A program made the position numbers and the translations under genes. From Mytilus trossulus (taxonomy: Eukaryota > Mollusca > Bivalvia > Mytilida > Mytilidae), in assembly GCF_036588685.1 (NCBI RefSeq), contig NC_086382.1, forward strand, positions 5,649,467 to 5,713,466: a stretch of 64,000 nt of DNA, read 5' to 3'. Shown here in pieces: positions 30,666 to 46,200 of this stretch (position 1 is its first letter; the number at the start of each line of letters is the position of its first letter). Under the pieces are notes generated by a model. The model did no database searches and had not been told where the DNA came from. It was given only the letters and a program-made list of their open reading frames with translations.

Positions 30666-33600
30666 TAAGAGGTGAAATCAGGAAATATAGAATCTGTACT
30701 TTGGCAACTTCCCTGAATGATCTGATGGTGTCAATTTGTCAAATAGCATAAAACTAAAGGATTTAAACTTTTATTTGATAGAATTTCTGCAAAAATTACC
30801 AATTTTGGCATTATATGGTCAAAATAAGCATTTCATAGCTTTTTCAATTTTGATGCATAAGTGGCATTTTGACTTTCTATCTGACATGTTTTCATGTGTC
30901 AATTTTTGTGTTTCTATGCTTTAATCCAGTTGTATTACTCATTTGTGAACTCTGAATCTACAGAAAAGAAGATTATCTCAGACAATATGAGCAAAGTGTG
31001 TTGTATAAATGACCCTCATCTAACGCCCTGTTTGGATCAAGTTAAATGTGAGGAGCATGGTACATAAAAGTTGAAGTCCATAATAAAGACCTCACTAAAA
31101 TTGTATAAAAAGCATTTAACAATGTCTTTTGTACCTGTTTCATTTCACATAATATCTTTCTTTACCTCTTTAGGATACCATGTGGTTCAAATATAAGCCT
31201 GTTGAGACTAAAATTGATGCAAGTATTTCACTAAAAAGTGAAAAATCTTTGTATCAGACCATACTGTCTGCTCAAAAAGTTGAATGTAATAGGCTTTTTG
31301 TGCTCAGATTTATTGTATCATGTCACCTGAGTATAGAAATGATAGAAAAGACACAATTTTTTTATTTCCTATAGCTTCAATATGCATTTTTAAATGTAAA
31401 TATGTGCTATGGCCTAAATTGACCCTAAATTATTTTTAGTCATACTTGGCCTAAGACCCTTTTAAACTAATATGATATGTTATTTGTAAGTTTTCTTTCC
31501 ATTTAAAGTACATTAAGTACATATGTAAGGATTATTTATAATCAAAAAGCTTCACAAATTTAAAATTGCTGGAAAATATTACATCTTCATGTAAGGCTCC
31601 CCTTCATTGGAAAACCTTCATTTTTAGGCACAGGCTCATATAAATTTGACTTTTGAAAAATTATGCTAAGTCTGATATATAAAATGAGTACTGTATTGCT
31701 TTAAATACATGATGTATTATATATTAAGGCATTTTAAAGTATATTTTTGCAATATTTTAATTTTAAAAGCCCCAAATGTTGATAGTTGAAATTTCTCAAT
31801 TTTAACGTCCAAATTTAACACGTAAAGTTGAATATAGAATTAATCATAGTGTCTATAATATATATCCTATTGCTATGAAACTTTGTAAGCAGTCTTATAA
31901 TATATTAAGCTTTTGTCATACCAAGTTTTATAAAGATTGGGCAACTTTTTCTATCCTATTAGGTCCGAGTACACAGTTATCGTCCTTTGATTTTCGTTGT
32001 CCACGAATATAGTCCTTAATGTGGACAGTGTGTTACTTGCCAATTTATGTTATACCCCTTCCAAATTTAATTCTCCATGTTTTATGCCTCATATAGCAAG
32101 TTGGGGGGTGAAATGACACTGTAAAAAAATTTGGGTCATAAATATTTAGGTAAAGTAGTGATTAGGTCCAGCTGAAAAAGGTCAAAAATTAGCACTTCGG
32201 AAGCTGTCAAAAGATTTCAAGACCCCCTTAACACAAAATTGTCCATATTTTGAGTTAGAGCTGATGAAGTTTTCTATAATTTTGATATAATTTGTCCCAA
32301 AAGTAGTACAACACACTGTACAAATGTTATTGAGAAAGCGCAGGTGAGATTTTTTTTATTTACATTTATTGTCTAAAAGAAATGCACTACGAAATAACTG
32401 TGTACTCGGACCTAAGAGGTGAAATCAGGAAATATAGAATCTGTACTTTGGCAACTTCCCTGAATGATCTGATGGTGTCAATTTGTCAAATAGCATAAAA
32501 CTAAAGGATTTAAACTTTTATTTGATAGAATTTCTTCAAAAATTACCAATTTTGGCATTATATGGTCAAAATAAGCATTTCATAGCTTTTTCAATTTTGA
32601 TGCATAAGTGGCATTTTGACTTTCTATCTGACATGTTTTCATGTGTCAATTTTTGTGTTTCTATGCTTTAATCCAGTTGTATTACTCATTTGTGAACTCT
32701 GAATCTACAGAAAAGAAGATTATCTCAGACAATATGAGCAAAGTGTGTTGTATAAATGACCCTCATCTAACGCCCTGTTTGGATCAAGTTAAATGTGAGG
32801 AGCATGGTACATAAAAGTTGAAGTCCATAATAAAGACCTCACTAAAATTGTATAAAAAGCATTTAACAATGTCTTTTGTACCTGTTTCATTTCACATAAT
32901 ATCTTTCTTTACCTCTTTAGGATACCATGTGGTTCAAATATAAGCCTGTTGAGACTAAAATTGATGCAAGTATTTCACTAAAAAGTGAAAAATCTTTGTA
33001 TCAGACCATACTGTCTGCTCAAAAAGTTGAATGTAATAGGCTTTTTGTGCTCAGATTTATTGTATCATGTCACCTGAGTATAGAAATGATAGAAAAGACA
33101 CAATTTTTTTATTTCCTATAGCTTCAATATGCATTTTTAAATGTAAATATGTGCTATGGCCTAAATTGACCCTAAATTATTTTTAGTCATACTTGGCCTA
33201 AGACCCTTTTAAACTAATATGATATGTTATTTGTAAGTTTTCTTTCCATTTAAAGTACATTAAGTACATATGTAAGGATTATTTATAATCAAAAAGCTTC
33301 ACAAATTTAAAATTGCTGGAAAATATTACATCTTCATGTAAGGCTCCCCTTCATTGGAAAACCTTCATTTTTAGGCACAGGCTCATATAAATTTGACTTT
33401 TGAAAAATTATGCTAAGTCTGATATATAAAATGAGTACTGTATTGCTTTAAATACATGATGTATTATATATTAAGGCATTTTAAAGTATATTTTTGCAAT
33501 ATTTTAATTTTAAAAGCCCCAAATGTTGATAGTTGAAATTTCTCAATTTTAACGTCCAAATTTAACACGTAAAGTTGAATATAGAATTAATCATAGTGTC

Positions 33601-36600
33601 TATAATATATATCCTATTGCTATGAAACTTTGTAAGCAGTCTTATAATATATTAAGCTTTTGTCATACCAAGTTTTATAAAGATTGGGCAACTTTTTCTA
33701 TCCTATTAGGTCCGAGTACACAGTTATCGTCCTTTGATTTTCGTTGTCCACGAATATAGTCCTTAATGTGGACAGTGTGTTACTTGCCAATTTATGTTAT
33801 ACCCCTTCCAAATTTAATTCTCCATGTTTTATGCCTCATATAGCAAGTTGGGGGGTGAAATGACACTGTAAAAAAATTTGGGTCATAAATATTTAGGTAA
33901 AGTAGTGATTAGGTCCAGCTGAAAAAGGTCAAAAATTAGCACTTCGGAAGCTGTCAAAAGATTTCAAGACCCCCTTAACACAAAATTGTCCATATTTTGA
34001 GTTAGAGCTGATGAAGTTTTCTATAATTTTGATATAATTTGTCCCAAAAGTAGTACAACACACTGTACAAATGTTATTGAGAAAGCGCAGGTGAGATTTT
34101 TTTTATTTACATTTATTGTCTAAAAGAAATGCACTACGAAATAACTGTGTACTCGGACCTAAGAGGTGAAATCAGGAAATATAGAATCTGTACTTTGGCA
34201 ACTTCCCTGAATGATCTGATGGTGTCAATTTGTCAAATAGCATAAAACTAAAGGATTTAAACTTTTATTTGATAGAATTTCTGCAAAAATTACCAATTTT
34301 GGCATTATATGGTCAAAATAAGCATTTCATAGCTTTTTCAATTTTGATGCATAAGTGGCATTTTGACTTTCTATCTGACATGTTTTCATGTGTCAATTTT
34401 TGTGTTTCTATGCTTTAATCCAGTTGTATTACTCATTTGTGAACTCTGAATCTACAGAAAAGAAGATTATCTCAGACAATATGAGCAAAGTGTGTTGTAT
34501 AAATGACCCTCATCTAACGCCCTGTTTGGATCAAGTTAAATGTGAGGAGCATGGTACATAAAAGTTGAAGTCCATAATAAAGACCTCACTAAAATTGTAT
34601 AAAAAGCATTTAACAATGTCTTTTGTACCTGTTTCATTTCACATAATATCTTTCTTTACCTCTTTAGGATACCATGTGGTTCAAATATAAGCCTGTTGAG
34701 ACTAAAATTGATGCAAGTATTTCACTAAAAAGTGAAAAATCTTTGTATCAGACCATACTGTCTGCTCAAAAAGTTGAATGTAATAGGCTTTTTGTGCTCA
34801 GATTTATTGTATCATGTCACCTGAGTATAGAAATGATAGAAAAGACACAATTTTTTTATTTCCTATAGCTTCAATATGCATTTTTAAATGTAAATATGTG
34901 CTATGGCCTAAATTGACCCTAAATTATTTTTAGTCATACTTGGCCTAAGACCCTTTTAAACTAATATGATATGTTATTTGTAAGTTTTCTTTCCATTTAA
35001 AGTACATTAAGTACATATGTAAGGATTATTTATAATCAAAAAGCTTCACAAATTTAAAATTGCTGGAAAATATTACATCTTCATGTAAGGCTCCCCTTCA
35101 TTGGAAAACCTTCATTTTTAGGCACAGGCTCATATAAATTTGACTTTTGAAAAATTATGCTAAGTCTGATATATAAAATGAGTACTGTATTGCTTTAAAT
35201 ACATGATGTATTATATATTAAGGCATTTTAAAGTATATTTTTGCAATATTTTAATTTTAAAAGCCCCAAATGTTGATAGTTGAAATTTCTCAATTTTAAC
35301 GTCCAAATTTAACACGTAAAGTTGAATATAGAATTAATCATAGTGTCTATAATATATATCCTATTGCTATGAAACTTTGTAAGCAGTCTTATAATATATT
35401 AAGCTTTTGTCATACCAAGTTTTATAAAGATTGGGCAACTTTTTCTATCCTATTTGGTCCGAGTACACAGTTATCGTCCTTTGATTTTCGTTGTCCACGA
35501 ATATAGTCCTTAATGTGGACAGTGTGTTACTTGCCAATTTATGTTATACCCCTTCCAAATTTAATTCTCCATGTTTTATGCCTCATATAGCAAGTTGGGG
35601 GGTGAAATGACACTGTAAAAAAATTTGGGTCATAAATATTTAGGTAAAGTAGTGATTAGGTCCAGCTGAAAAAGGTCAAAAATTAGCACTTCGGAAGCTG
35701 TCAAAAGATTTCAAGACCCCCTTAACACAAAATTGTCCATATTTTGAGTTAGAGCTGATGAAGTTTTCTATAATTTTGATATAATTTGTCCCAAAAGTAG
35801 TACAACACACTGTACAAATGTTATTGAGAAAGCGCAGGTGAGATTTTTTTTATTTACATTTATTGTCTAAAAGAAATGCACTACGAAATAACTGTGTACT
35901 CGGACCTAAGAGGTGAAATCAGGAAATATAGAATCTGTACTTTGGCAACTTCCCTGAATGATCTGATGGTGTCAATTTGTCAAATAGCATAAAACTAAAG
36001 GATTTAAACTTTTATTTGATAGAATTTCTGCAAAAATTACCAATTTTGGCATTATATGGTCAAAATAAGCATTTCATAGCTTTTTCAATTTTGATGCATA
36101 AGTGGCATTTTGACTTTCTATCTGACATGTTTTCATGTGTCAATTTTTGTGTTTCTATGCTTTAATCCAGTTGTATTACTCATTTGTGAACTCTGAATCT
36201 ACAGAAAAGAAGATTATCTCAGACAATATGAGCAAAGTGTGTTGTATAAATGACCCTCATCTAACGCCCTGTTTGGATCAAGTTAAATGTGAGGAGCATG
36301 GTACATAAAAGTTGAAGTCCATAATAAAGACCTCACTAAAATTGTATAAAAAGCATTTAACAATGTCTTTTGTACCTGTTTCATTTCACATAATATCTTT
36401 CTTTACCTCTTTAGGATACCATGTGGTTCAAATATAAGCCTGTTGAGACTAAAATTGATGCAAGTATTTCACTAAAAAGTGAAAAATCTTTGTATCAGAC
36501 CATACTGTCTGCTCAAAAAGTTGAATGTAATAGGCTTTTTGTGCTCAGATTTATTGTATCATGTCACCTGAGTATAGAAATGATAGAAAAGACACAATTT

Positions 36601-37183
36601 TTTTATTTCCTATAGCTTCAATATGCATTTTTAAATGTAAATATGTGCTATGGCCTAAATTGACCCTAAATTATTTTTAGTCATACTTGGCCTAAGACCC
36701 TTTTAAACTAATATGATATGTTATTTGTAAGTTTTCTTTCCATTTAAAGTACATTAAGTACATATGTAAGGATTATTTATAATCAAAAAGCTTCACAAAT
36801 TTAAAATTGCTGGAAAATATTACATCTTCATGTAAGGCTCCCCTTCATTGGAAAACCTTCATTTTTAGGCACAGGCTCATATAAATTTGACTTTTGAAAA
36901 ATTATGCTAAGTCTGATATATAAAATGAGTACTGTATTGCTTTAAATACATGATGTATTATATATTAAGGCATTTTAAAGTATATTTTTGCAATATTTTA
37001 ATTTTAAAAGCCCCAAATGTTGATAGTTGAAATTTCTCAATTTTAACGTCCAAATTTAACACGTAAAGTTGAATATAGAATTAATCATAGTGTCTATAAT
37101 ATATATCCTATTGCTATGAAACTTTGTAAGCAGTCTTATAATATATTAAGCTTTTGTCATACCAAGTTTTATAAAGATTGGGC

Positions 37184-37214
37184 AACTTTTTCTATCCTAA
37201 GAGGTGAAATCAGG
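37184..37214. repeat. MITE-free core junction 1 (empty site)
   Basis: Reads tttctatcctaagaggtgaa across the junction, where other units have a 456-bp MITE plus TA. This is the exact pre-insertion or clean-excision sequence. Confidence 0.9.
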
Positions 37215-40200
37215 AAATATAGAATCTGTACTTTGGCAACTTCCCTGAATGATCTGATGGTGTCAATTTGTCAAATAGCATAAAACTAAAGGATTTAAAC
37301 TTTTATTTGATAGAATTTCTGCAAAAATTACCAATTTTGGCATTATATGGTCAAAATAAGCATTTCATAGCTTTTTCAATTTTGATGCATAAGTGGCATT
37401 TTGACTTTCTATCTGACATGTTTTCATGTGTCAATTTTTGTGTTTCTATGCTTTAATCCAGTTGTATTACTCATTTGTGAACTCTGAATCTACAGAAAAG
37501 AAGATTATCTCAGACAATATGAGCAAAGTGTGTTGTATAAATGACCCTCATCTAACGCCCTGTTTGGATCAAGTTAAATGTGAGGAGCATGGTACATAAA
37601 AGTTGAAGTCCATAATAAAGACCTCACTAAAATTGTATAAAAAGCATTTAACAATGTCTTTTGTACCTGTTTCATTTCACATAATATCTTTCTTTACCTC
37701 TTTAGGATACCATGTGGTTCAAATATAAGCCTGTTGAGACTAAAATTGATGCAAGTATTTCACTAAAAAGTGAAAAATCTTTGTATCAGACCATACTGTC
37801 TGCTCAAAAAGTTGAATGTAATAGGCTTTTTGTGCTCAGATTTATTGTATCATGTCACCTGAGTATAGAAATGATAGAAAAGACACAATTTTTTTATTTC
37901 CTATAGCTTCAATATGCATTTTTAAATGTAAATATGTGCTATGGCCTAAATTGACCCTAAATTATTTTTAGTCATACTTGGCCTAAGACCCTTTTAAACT
38001 AATATGATATGTTATTTGTAAGTTTTCTTTCCATTTAAAGTACATTAAGTACATATGTAAGGATTATTTATAATCAAAAAGCTTCACAAATTTAAAATTG
38101 CTGGAAAATATTACATCTTCATGTAAGGCTCCCCTTCATTGGAAAACCTTCATTTTTAGGCACAGGCTCATATAAATTTGACTTTTGAAAAATTATGCTA
38201 AGTCTGATATATAAAATGAGTACTGTATTGCTTTAAATACATGATGTATTATATATTAAGGCATTTTAAAGTATATTTTTGCAATATTTTAATTTTAAAA
38301 GCCCCAAATGTTGATAGTTGAAATTTCTCAATTTTAACGTCCAAATTTAACACGTAAAGTTGAATATAGAATTAATCATAGTGTCTATAATATATATCCT
38401 ATTGCTATGAAACTTTGTAAGCAGTCTTATAATATATTAAGCTTTTGTCATACCAAGTTTTATAAAGATTGGGCAACTTTTTCTATCCTATTAGGTCCGA
38501 GTACACAGTTATCGTCCTTTGATTTTCGTTGTCCACGAATATAGTCCTTAATGTGGACAGTGTGTTACTTGCCAATTTATGTTATACCCCTTCCAAATTT
38601 AATTCTCCATGTTTTATGCCTCATATAGCAAGTTGGGGGGTGAAATGACACTGTAAAAAAAATTGGGTCATAAATATTTAGGTAAAGTAGTGATTAGGTC
38701 CAGCTGAAAAAGGTCAAAAATTAGCACTTCGGAAGCTGTCAAAAGATTTCAAGACCCCCTTAACACAAAATTGTCCATATTTTGAGTTAGAGCTGATGAA
38801 GTTTTCTATAATTTTGATATAATTTGTCCCAAAAGTAGTACAACACACTGTACAAATGTTATTGAGAAAGCGCAGGTGAGATTTTTTTTATTTACATTTA
38901 TTGTCTAAAAGAAATGCACTACGAAATAACTGTGTACTCGGACCTAAGAGGTGAAATCAGGAAATATAGAATCTGTACTTTGGCAACTTCCCTGAATGAT
39001 CTGATGGTGTCAATTTGTCAAATAGCATAAAACTAAAGGATTTAAACTTTTATTTGATAGAATTTCTGCAAAAATTACCAATTTTGGCATTATATGGTCA
39101 AAATAAGCATTTCATAGCTTTTTCAATTTTGATGCATAAGTGGCATTTTGACTTTCTATCTGACATGTTTTCATGTGTCAATTTTTGTGTTTCTATGCTT
39201 TAATCCAGTTGTATTACTCATTTGTGAACTCTGAATCTACAGAAAAGAAGATTATCTCAGACAATATGAGCAAAGTGTGTTGTATAAATGACCCTCATCT
39301 AACGCCCTGTTTGGATCAAGTTAAATGTGAGGAGCATGGTACATAAAAGTTGAAGTCCATAATAAAGACCTCACTAAAATTGTATAAAAAGCATTTAACA
39401 ATGTCTTTTGTACCTGTTTCATTTCACATAATATCTTTCTTTACCTCTTTAGGATACCATGTGGTTCAAATATAAGCCTGTTGAGACTAAAATTGATGCA
39501 AGTATTTCACTAAAAAGTGAAAAATCTTTGTATCAGACCATACTGTCTGCTCAAAAAGTTGAATGTAATAGGCTTTTTGTGCTCAGATTTATTGTATCAT
39601 GTCACCTGAGTATAGAAATGATAGAAAAGACACAATTTTTTTATTTCCTATAGCTTCAATATGCATTTTTAAATGTAAATATGTGCTATGGCCTAAATTG
39701 ACCCTAAATTATTTTTAGTCATACTTGGCCTAAGACCCTTTTAAACTAATATGATATGTTATTTGTAAGTTTTCTTTCCATTTAAAGTACATTAAGTACA
39801 TATGTAAGGATTATTTATAATCAAAAAGCTTCACAAATTTAAAATTGCTGGAAAATATTACATCTTCATGTAAGGCTCCCCTTCATTGGAAAACCTTCAT
39901 TTTTAGGCACAGGCTCATATAAATTTGACTTTTGAAAAATTATGCTAAGTCTGATATATAAAATGAGTACTGTATTGCTTTAAATACATGATGTATTATA
40001 TATTAAGGCATTTTAAAGTATATTTTTGCAATATTTTAATTTTAAAAGCCCCAAATGTTGATAGTTGAAATTTCTCAATTTTAACGTCCAAATTTAACAC
40101 GTAAAGTTGAATATAGAATTAATCATAGTGTCTATAATATATATCCTATTGCTATGAAACTTTGTAAGCAGTCTTATAATATATTAAGCTTTTGTCATAC

Positions 40201-40221
40201 CAAGTTTTATAAAGATTGGGC

Positions 40222-40252
40222 AACTTTTTCTATCCTAAGAGGTGAAATCAGG
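40222..40252. repeat. MITE-free core junction 2 (empty site)
   Basis: Same empty-site sequence as the junction near 37198, two cores further on. The order core-core-MITE-core-core-MITE makes a local 3038-bp higher-order repeat (35907-38944 and 38945-41982). Confidence 0.9.
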
Positions 40253-43200
40253 AAATATAGAATCTGTACTTTGGCAACTTCCCTGAATGATCTGATGGTG
40301 TCAATTTGTCAAATAGCATAAAACTAAAGGATTTAAACTTTTATTTGATAGAATTTCTGCAAAAATTACCAATTTTGGCATTATATGGTCAAAATAAGCA
40401 TTTCATAGCTTTTTCAATTTTGATGCATAAGTGGCATTTTGACTTTCTATCTGACATGTTTTCATGTGTCAATTTTTGTGTTTCTATGCTTTAATCCAGT
40501 TGTATTACTCATTTGTGAACTCTGAATCTACAGAAAAGAAGATTATCTCAGACAATATGAGCAAAGTGTGTTGTATAAATGACCCTCATCTAACGCCCTG
40601 TTTGGATCAAGTTAAATGTGAGGAGCATGGTACATAAAAGTTGAAGTCCATAATAAAGACCTCACTAAAATTGTATAAAAAGCATTTAACAATGTCTTTT
40701 GTACCTGTTTCATTTCACATAATATCTTTCTTTACCTCTTTAGGATACCATGTGGTTCAAATATAAGCCTGTTGAGACTAAAATTGATGCAAGTATTTCA
40801 CTAAAAAGTGAAAAATCTTTGTATCAGACCATACTGTCTGCTCAAAAAGTTGAATGTAATAGGCTTTTTGTGCTCAGATTTATTGTATCATGTCACCTGA
40901 GTATAGAAATGATAGAAAAGACACAATTTTTTTATTTCCTATAGCTTCAATATGCATTTTTAAATGTAAATATGTGCTATGGCCTAAATTGACCCTAAAT
41001 TATTTTTAGTCATACTTGGCCTAAGACCCTTTTAAACTAATATGATATGTTATTTGTAAGTTTTCTTTCCATTTAAAGTACATTAAGTACATATGTAAGG
41101 ATTATTTATAATCAAAAAGCTTCACAAATTTAAAATTGCTGGAAAATATTACATCTTCATGTAAGGCTCCCCTTCATTGGAAAACCTTCATTTTTAGGCA
41201 CAGGCTCATATAAATTTGACTTTTGAAAAATTATGCTAAGTCTGATATATAAAATGAGTACTGTATTGCTTTAAATACATGATGTATTATATATTAAGGC
41301 ATTTTAAAGTATATTTTTGCAATATTTTAATTTTAAAAGCCCCAAATGTTGATAGTTGAAATTTCTCAATTTTAACGTCCAAATTTAACACGTAAAGTTG
41401 AATATAGAATTAATCATAGTGTCTATAATATATATCCTATTGCTATGAAACTTTGTAAGCAGTCTTATAATATATTAAGCTTTTGTCATACCAAGTTTTA
41501 TAAAGATTGGGCAAATTTTTCTATCCTATTAGGTCCGAGTACACAGTTATCGTCCTTTGATTTTCGTTGTCCACGAATATAGTCCTTAATGTGGACAGTG
41601 TGTTACTTGCCAATTTATGTTATACCCCTTCCAAATTTAATTCTCCATGTTTTATGCCTCATATAGCAAGTTGGGGGGTGAAATGACACTGTAAAAAAAT
41701 TTGGGTCATAAATATTTAGGTAAAGTAGTGATTAGGTCCAGCTGAAAAAGGTCAAAAATTAGCACTTCGGAAGCTGTCAAAAGATTTCAAGACCCCCTTA
41801 ACACAAAATTGTCCATATTTTGAGTTAGAGCTGATGAAGTTTTCTATAATTTTGATATAATTTGTCCCAAAAGTAGTACAACACACTGTACAAATGTTAT
41901 TGAGAAAGCGCAGGTGAGATTTTTTTTATTTACATTTATTGTCTAAAAGAAATGCACTACGAAATAACTGTGTACTCGGACCTAAGAGGTGAAATCAGGA
42001 AATATAGAATCTGTACTTTGGCAACTTCCCTGAATGATCTGATGGTGTCAATTTGTCAAATAGCATAAAACTAAAGGATTTAAACTTTTATTTGATAGAA
42101 TTTCTGCAAAAATTACCAATTTTGGCATTATATGGTCAAAATAAGCATTTCATAGCTTTTTCAATTTTGATGCATAAGTGGCATTTTGACTTTCTATCTG
42201 ACATGTTTTCATGTGTCAATTTTTGTGTTTCTATGCTTTAATCCAGTTGTATTACTCATTTGTGAACTCTGAATCTACAGAAAAGAAGATTATCTCAGAC
42301 AATATGAGCAAAGTGTGTTGTATAAATGACCCTCATCTAACGCCCTGTTTGGATCAAGTTAAATGTGAGGAGCATGGTACATAAAAGTTGAAGTCCATAA
42401 TAAAGACCTCACTAAAATTGTATAAAAAGCATTTAACAATGTCTTTTGTACCTGTTTCATTTCACATAATATCTTTCTTTACCTCTTTAGGATACCATGT
42501 GGTTCAAATATAAGCCTGTTGAGACTAAAATTGATGCAAGTATTTCACTAAAAAGTGAAAAATCTTTGTATCAGACCATACTGTCTGCTCAAAAAGTTGA
42601 ATGTAATAGGCTTTTTGTGCTCAGATTTATTGTATCATGTCACCTGAGTATAGAAATGATAGAAAAGACACAATTTTTTTATTTCCTATAGCTTCAATAT
42701 GCATTTTTAAATGTAAATATGTGCTATGGCCTAAATTGACCCTAAATTATTTTTAGTCATACTTGGCCTAAGACCCTTTTAAACTAATATGATATGTTAT
42801 TTGTAAGTTTTCTTTCCATTTAAAGTACATTAAGTACATATGTAAGGATTATTTATAATCAAAAAGCTTCACAAATTTAAAATTGCTGGAAAATATTACA
42901 TCTTCATGTAAGGCTCCCCTTCATTGGAAAACCTTCATTTTTAGGCACAGGCTCATATAAATTTGACTTTTGAAAAATTATGCTAAGTCTGATATATAAA
43001 ATGAGTACTGTATTGCTTTAAATACATGATGTATTATATATTAAGGCATTTTAAAGTATATTTTTGCAATATTTTAATTTTAAAAGCCCCAAATGTTGAT
43101 AGTTGAAATTTCTCAATTTTAACGTCCAAATTTAACACGTAAAGTTGAATATAGAATTAATCATAGTGTCTATAATATATATCCTATTGCTATGAAACTT

Positions 43201-46200
43201 TGTAAGCAGTCTTATAATATATTAAGCTTTTGTCATACCAAGTTTTATAAAGATTGGGCAACTTTTTCTATCCTATTAGGTCCGAGTACACAGTTATCGT
43301 CCTTTGATTTTCGTTGTCCACGAATATAGTCCTTAATGTGGACAGTGTGTTACTTGCCAATTTATGTTATACCCCTTCCAAATTTAATTCTCCATGTTTT
43401 ATGCCTCATATAGCAAGTTGGGGGGTGAAATGACACTGTAAAAAAATTTGGGTCATAAATATTTAGGTAAAGTAGTGATTAGGTCCAGCTGAAAAAGGTC
43501 AAAAATTAGCACTTCGGAAGCTGTCAAAAGATTTCAAGACCCCCTTAACACAAAATTGTCCATATTTTGAGTTAGAGCTGATGAAGTTTTCTATAATTTT
43601 GATATAATTTGTCCCAAAAGTAGTACAACACACTGTACAAATGTTATTGAGAAAGCGCAGGTGAGATTTTTTTTATTTACATTTATTGTCTAAAAGAAAT
43701 GCACTACGAAATAACTGTGTACTCGGACCTAAGAGGTGAAATCAGGAAATATAGAATCTGTACTTTGGCAACTTCCCTGAATGATCTGATGGTGTCAATT
43801 TGTCAAATAGCATAAAACTAAAGGATTTAAACTTTTATTTGATAGAATTTCTGCAAAAATTACCAATTTTGGCATTATATGGTCAAAATAAGCATTTCAT
43901 AGCTTTTTCAATTTTGATGCATAAGTGGCATTTTGACTTTCTATCTGACATGTTTTCATGTGTCAATTTTTGTGTTTCTATGCTTTAATCCAGTTGTATT
44001 ACTCATTTGTGAACTCTGAATCTACAGAAAAGAAGATTATCTCAGACAATATGAGCAAAGTGTGTTGTATAAATGACCCTCATCTAACGCCCTGTTTGGA
44101 TCAAGTTAAATGTGAGGAGCATGGTACATAAAAGTTGAAGTCCATAATAAAGACCTCACTAAAATTGTATAAAAAGCATTTAACAATGTCTTTTGTACCT
44201 GTTTCATTTCACATAATATCTTTCTTTACCTCTTTAGGATACCATGTGGTTCAAATATAAGCCTGTTGAGACTAAAATTGATGCAAGTATTTCACTAAAA
44301 AGTGAAAAATCTTTGTATCAGACCATACTGTCTGCTCAAAAAGTTGAATGTAATAGGCTTTTTGTGCTCAGATTTATTGTATCATGTCACCTGAGTATAG
44401 AAATGATAGAAAAGACACAATTTTTTTATTTCCTATAGCTTCAATATGCATTTTTAAATGTAAATATGTGCTATGGCCTAAATTGACCCTAAATTATTTT
44501 TAGTCATACTTGGCCTAAGACCCTTTTAAACTAATATGATATGTTATTTGTAAGTTTTCTTTCCATTTAAAGTACATTAAGTACATATGTAAGGATTATT
44601 TATAATCAAAAAGCTTCACAAATTTAAAATTGCTGGAAAATATTACATCTTCATGTAAGGCTCCCCTTCATTGGAAAACCTTCATTTTTAGGCACAGGCT
44701 CATATAAATTTGACTTTTGAAAAATTATGCTAAGTCTGATATATAAAATGAGTACTGTATTGCTTTAAATACATGATGTATTATATATTAAGGCATTTTA
44801 AAGTATATTTTTGCAATATTTTAATTTTAAAAGCCCCAAATGTTGATACATGTAGTTGAAATTTCTCAATTTTAACGTCCAAATTTAACACGTAAAGTTG
44901 AATATAGAATTAATCATAGTGTCTATAATATATATCCTATTGCTATGAAACTTTGTAAGCAGTCTTATAATATATTAAGCTTTTGTCATACCAAGTTTTA
45001 TAAAGATTGGGCAACTTTTTCTATCCTATTAGGTCCGAGTACACAGTTATCGTCCTTTGATTTTCGTTGTCCACGAATATAGTCCTTAATGTGGACAGTG
45101 TGTTACTTGCCAATTTATGTTATACCCCTTCCAAATTTAATTCTCCATGTTTTATGCCTCATATAGCAAGTTGGGGGGTGAAATGACACTGTAAAAAAAT
45201 TTGGGTCATAAATATTTAGGTAAAGTAGTGATTAGGTCCAGCTGAAAAAGGTCAAAAATTAGCACTTCGGAAGCTGTCAAAAGATTTCAAGACCCCCTTA
45301 ACACAAAATTGTCCATATTTTGAGTTAGAGCTGATGAAGTTTTCTATAATTTTGATATAATTTGTCCCAAAAGTAGTACAACACACTGTACAAATGTTAT
45401 TGAGAAAGCGCAGGTGAGATTTTTTTTATTTACATTTATTGTCTAAAAGAAATGCACTACGAAATAACTGTGTACTCGGACCTAAGAGGTGAAATCAGGA
45501 AATATAGAATCTGTACTTTGGCAACTTCCCTGAATGATCTGATGGTGTCAATTTGTCAAATAGCATAAAACTAAAGGATTTAAACTTTTATTTGATAGAA
45601 TTTCTGCAAAAATTACCAATTTTGGCATTATATGGTCAAAATAAGCATTTCATAGCTTTTTCAATTTTGATGCATAAGTGGCATTTTGACTTTCTATCTG
45701 ACATGTTTTCATGTGTCAATTTTTGTGTTTCTATGCTTTAATCCAGTTGTATTACTCATTTGTGAACTCTGAATCTACAGAAAAGAAGATTATCTCAGAC
45801 AATATGAGCAAAGTGTGTTGTATAAATGACCCTCATCTAACGCCCTGTTTGGATCAAGTTAAATGTGAGGAGCATGGTACATAAAAGTTGAAGTCCATAA
45901 TAAAGACCTCACTAAAATTGTATAAAAAGCATTTAACAATGTCTTTTGTACCTGTTTCATTTCACATAATATCTTTCTTTACCTCTTTAGGATACCATGT
46001 GGTTCAAATATAAGCCTGTTGAGACTAAAATTGATGCAAGTATTTCACTAAAAAGTGAAAAATCTTTGTATCAGACCATACTGTCTGCTCAAAAAGTTGA
46101 ATGTAATAGGCTTTTTGTGCTCAGATTTATTGTATCATGTCACCTGAGTATAGAAATGATAGAAAAGACACAATTTTTTTATTTCCTATAGCTTCAATAT

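Noticed and set aside
30201-30675. TTA/TAA (PIF/Harbinger-type) target duplication for the array MITE
   Set aside because: TTA on the left and TAA on the right are inverted, not direct, copies. The empty sites fit a 2-bp TA duplication exactly.
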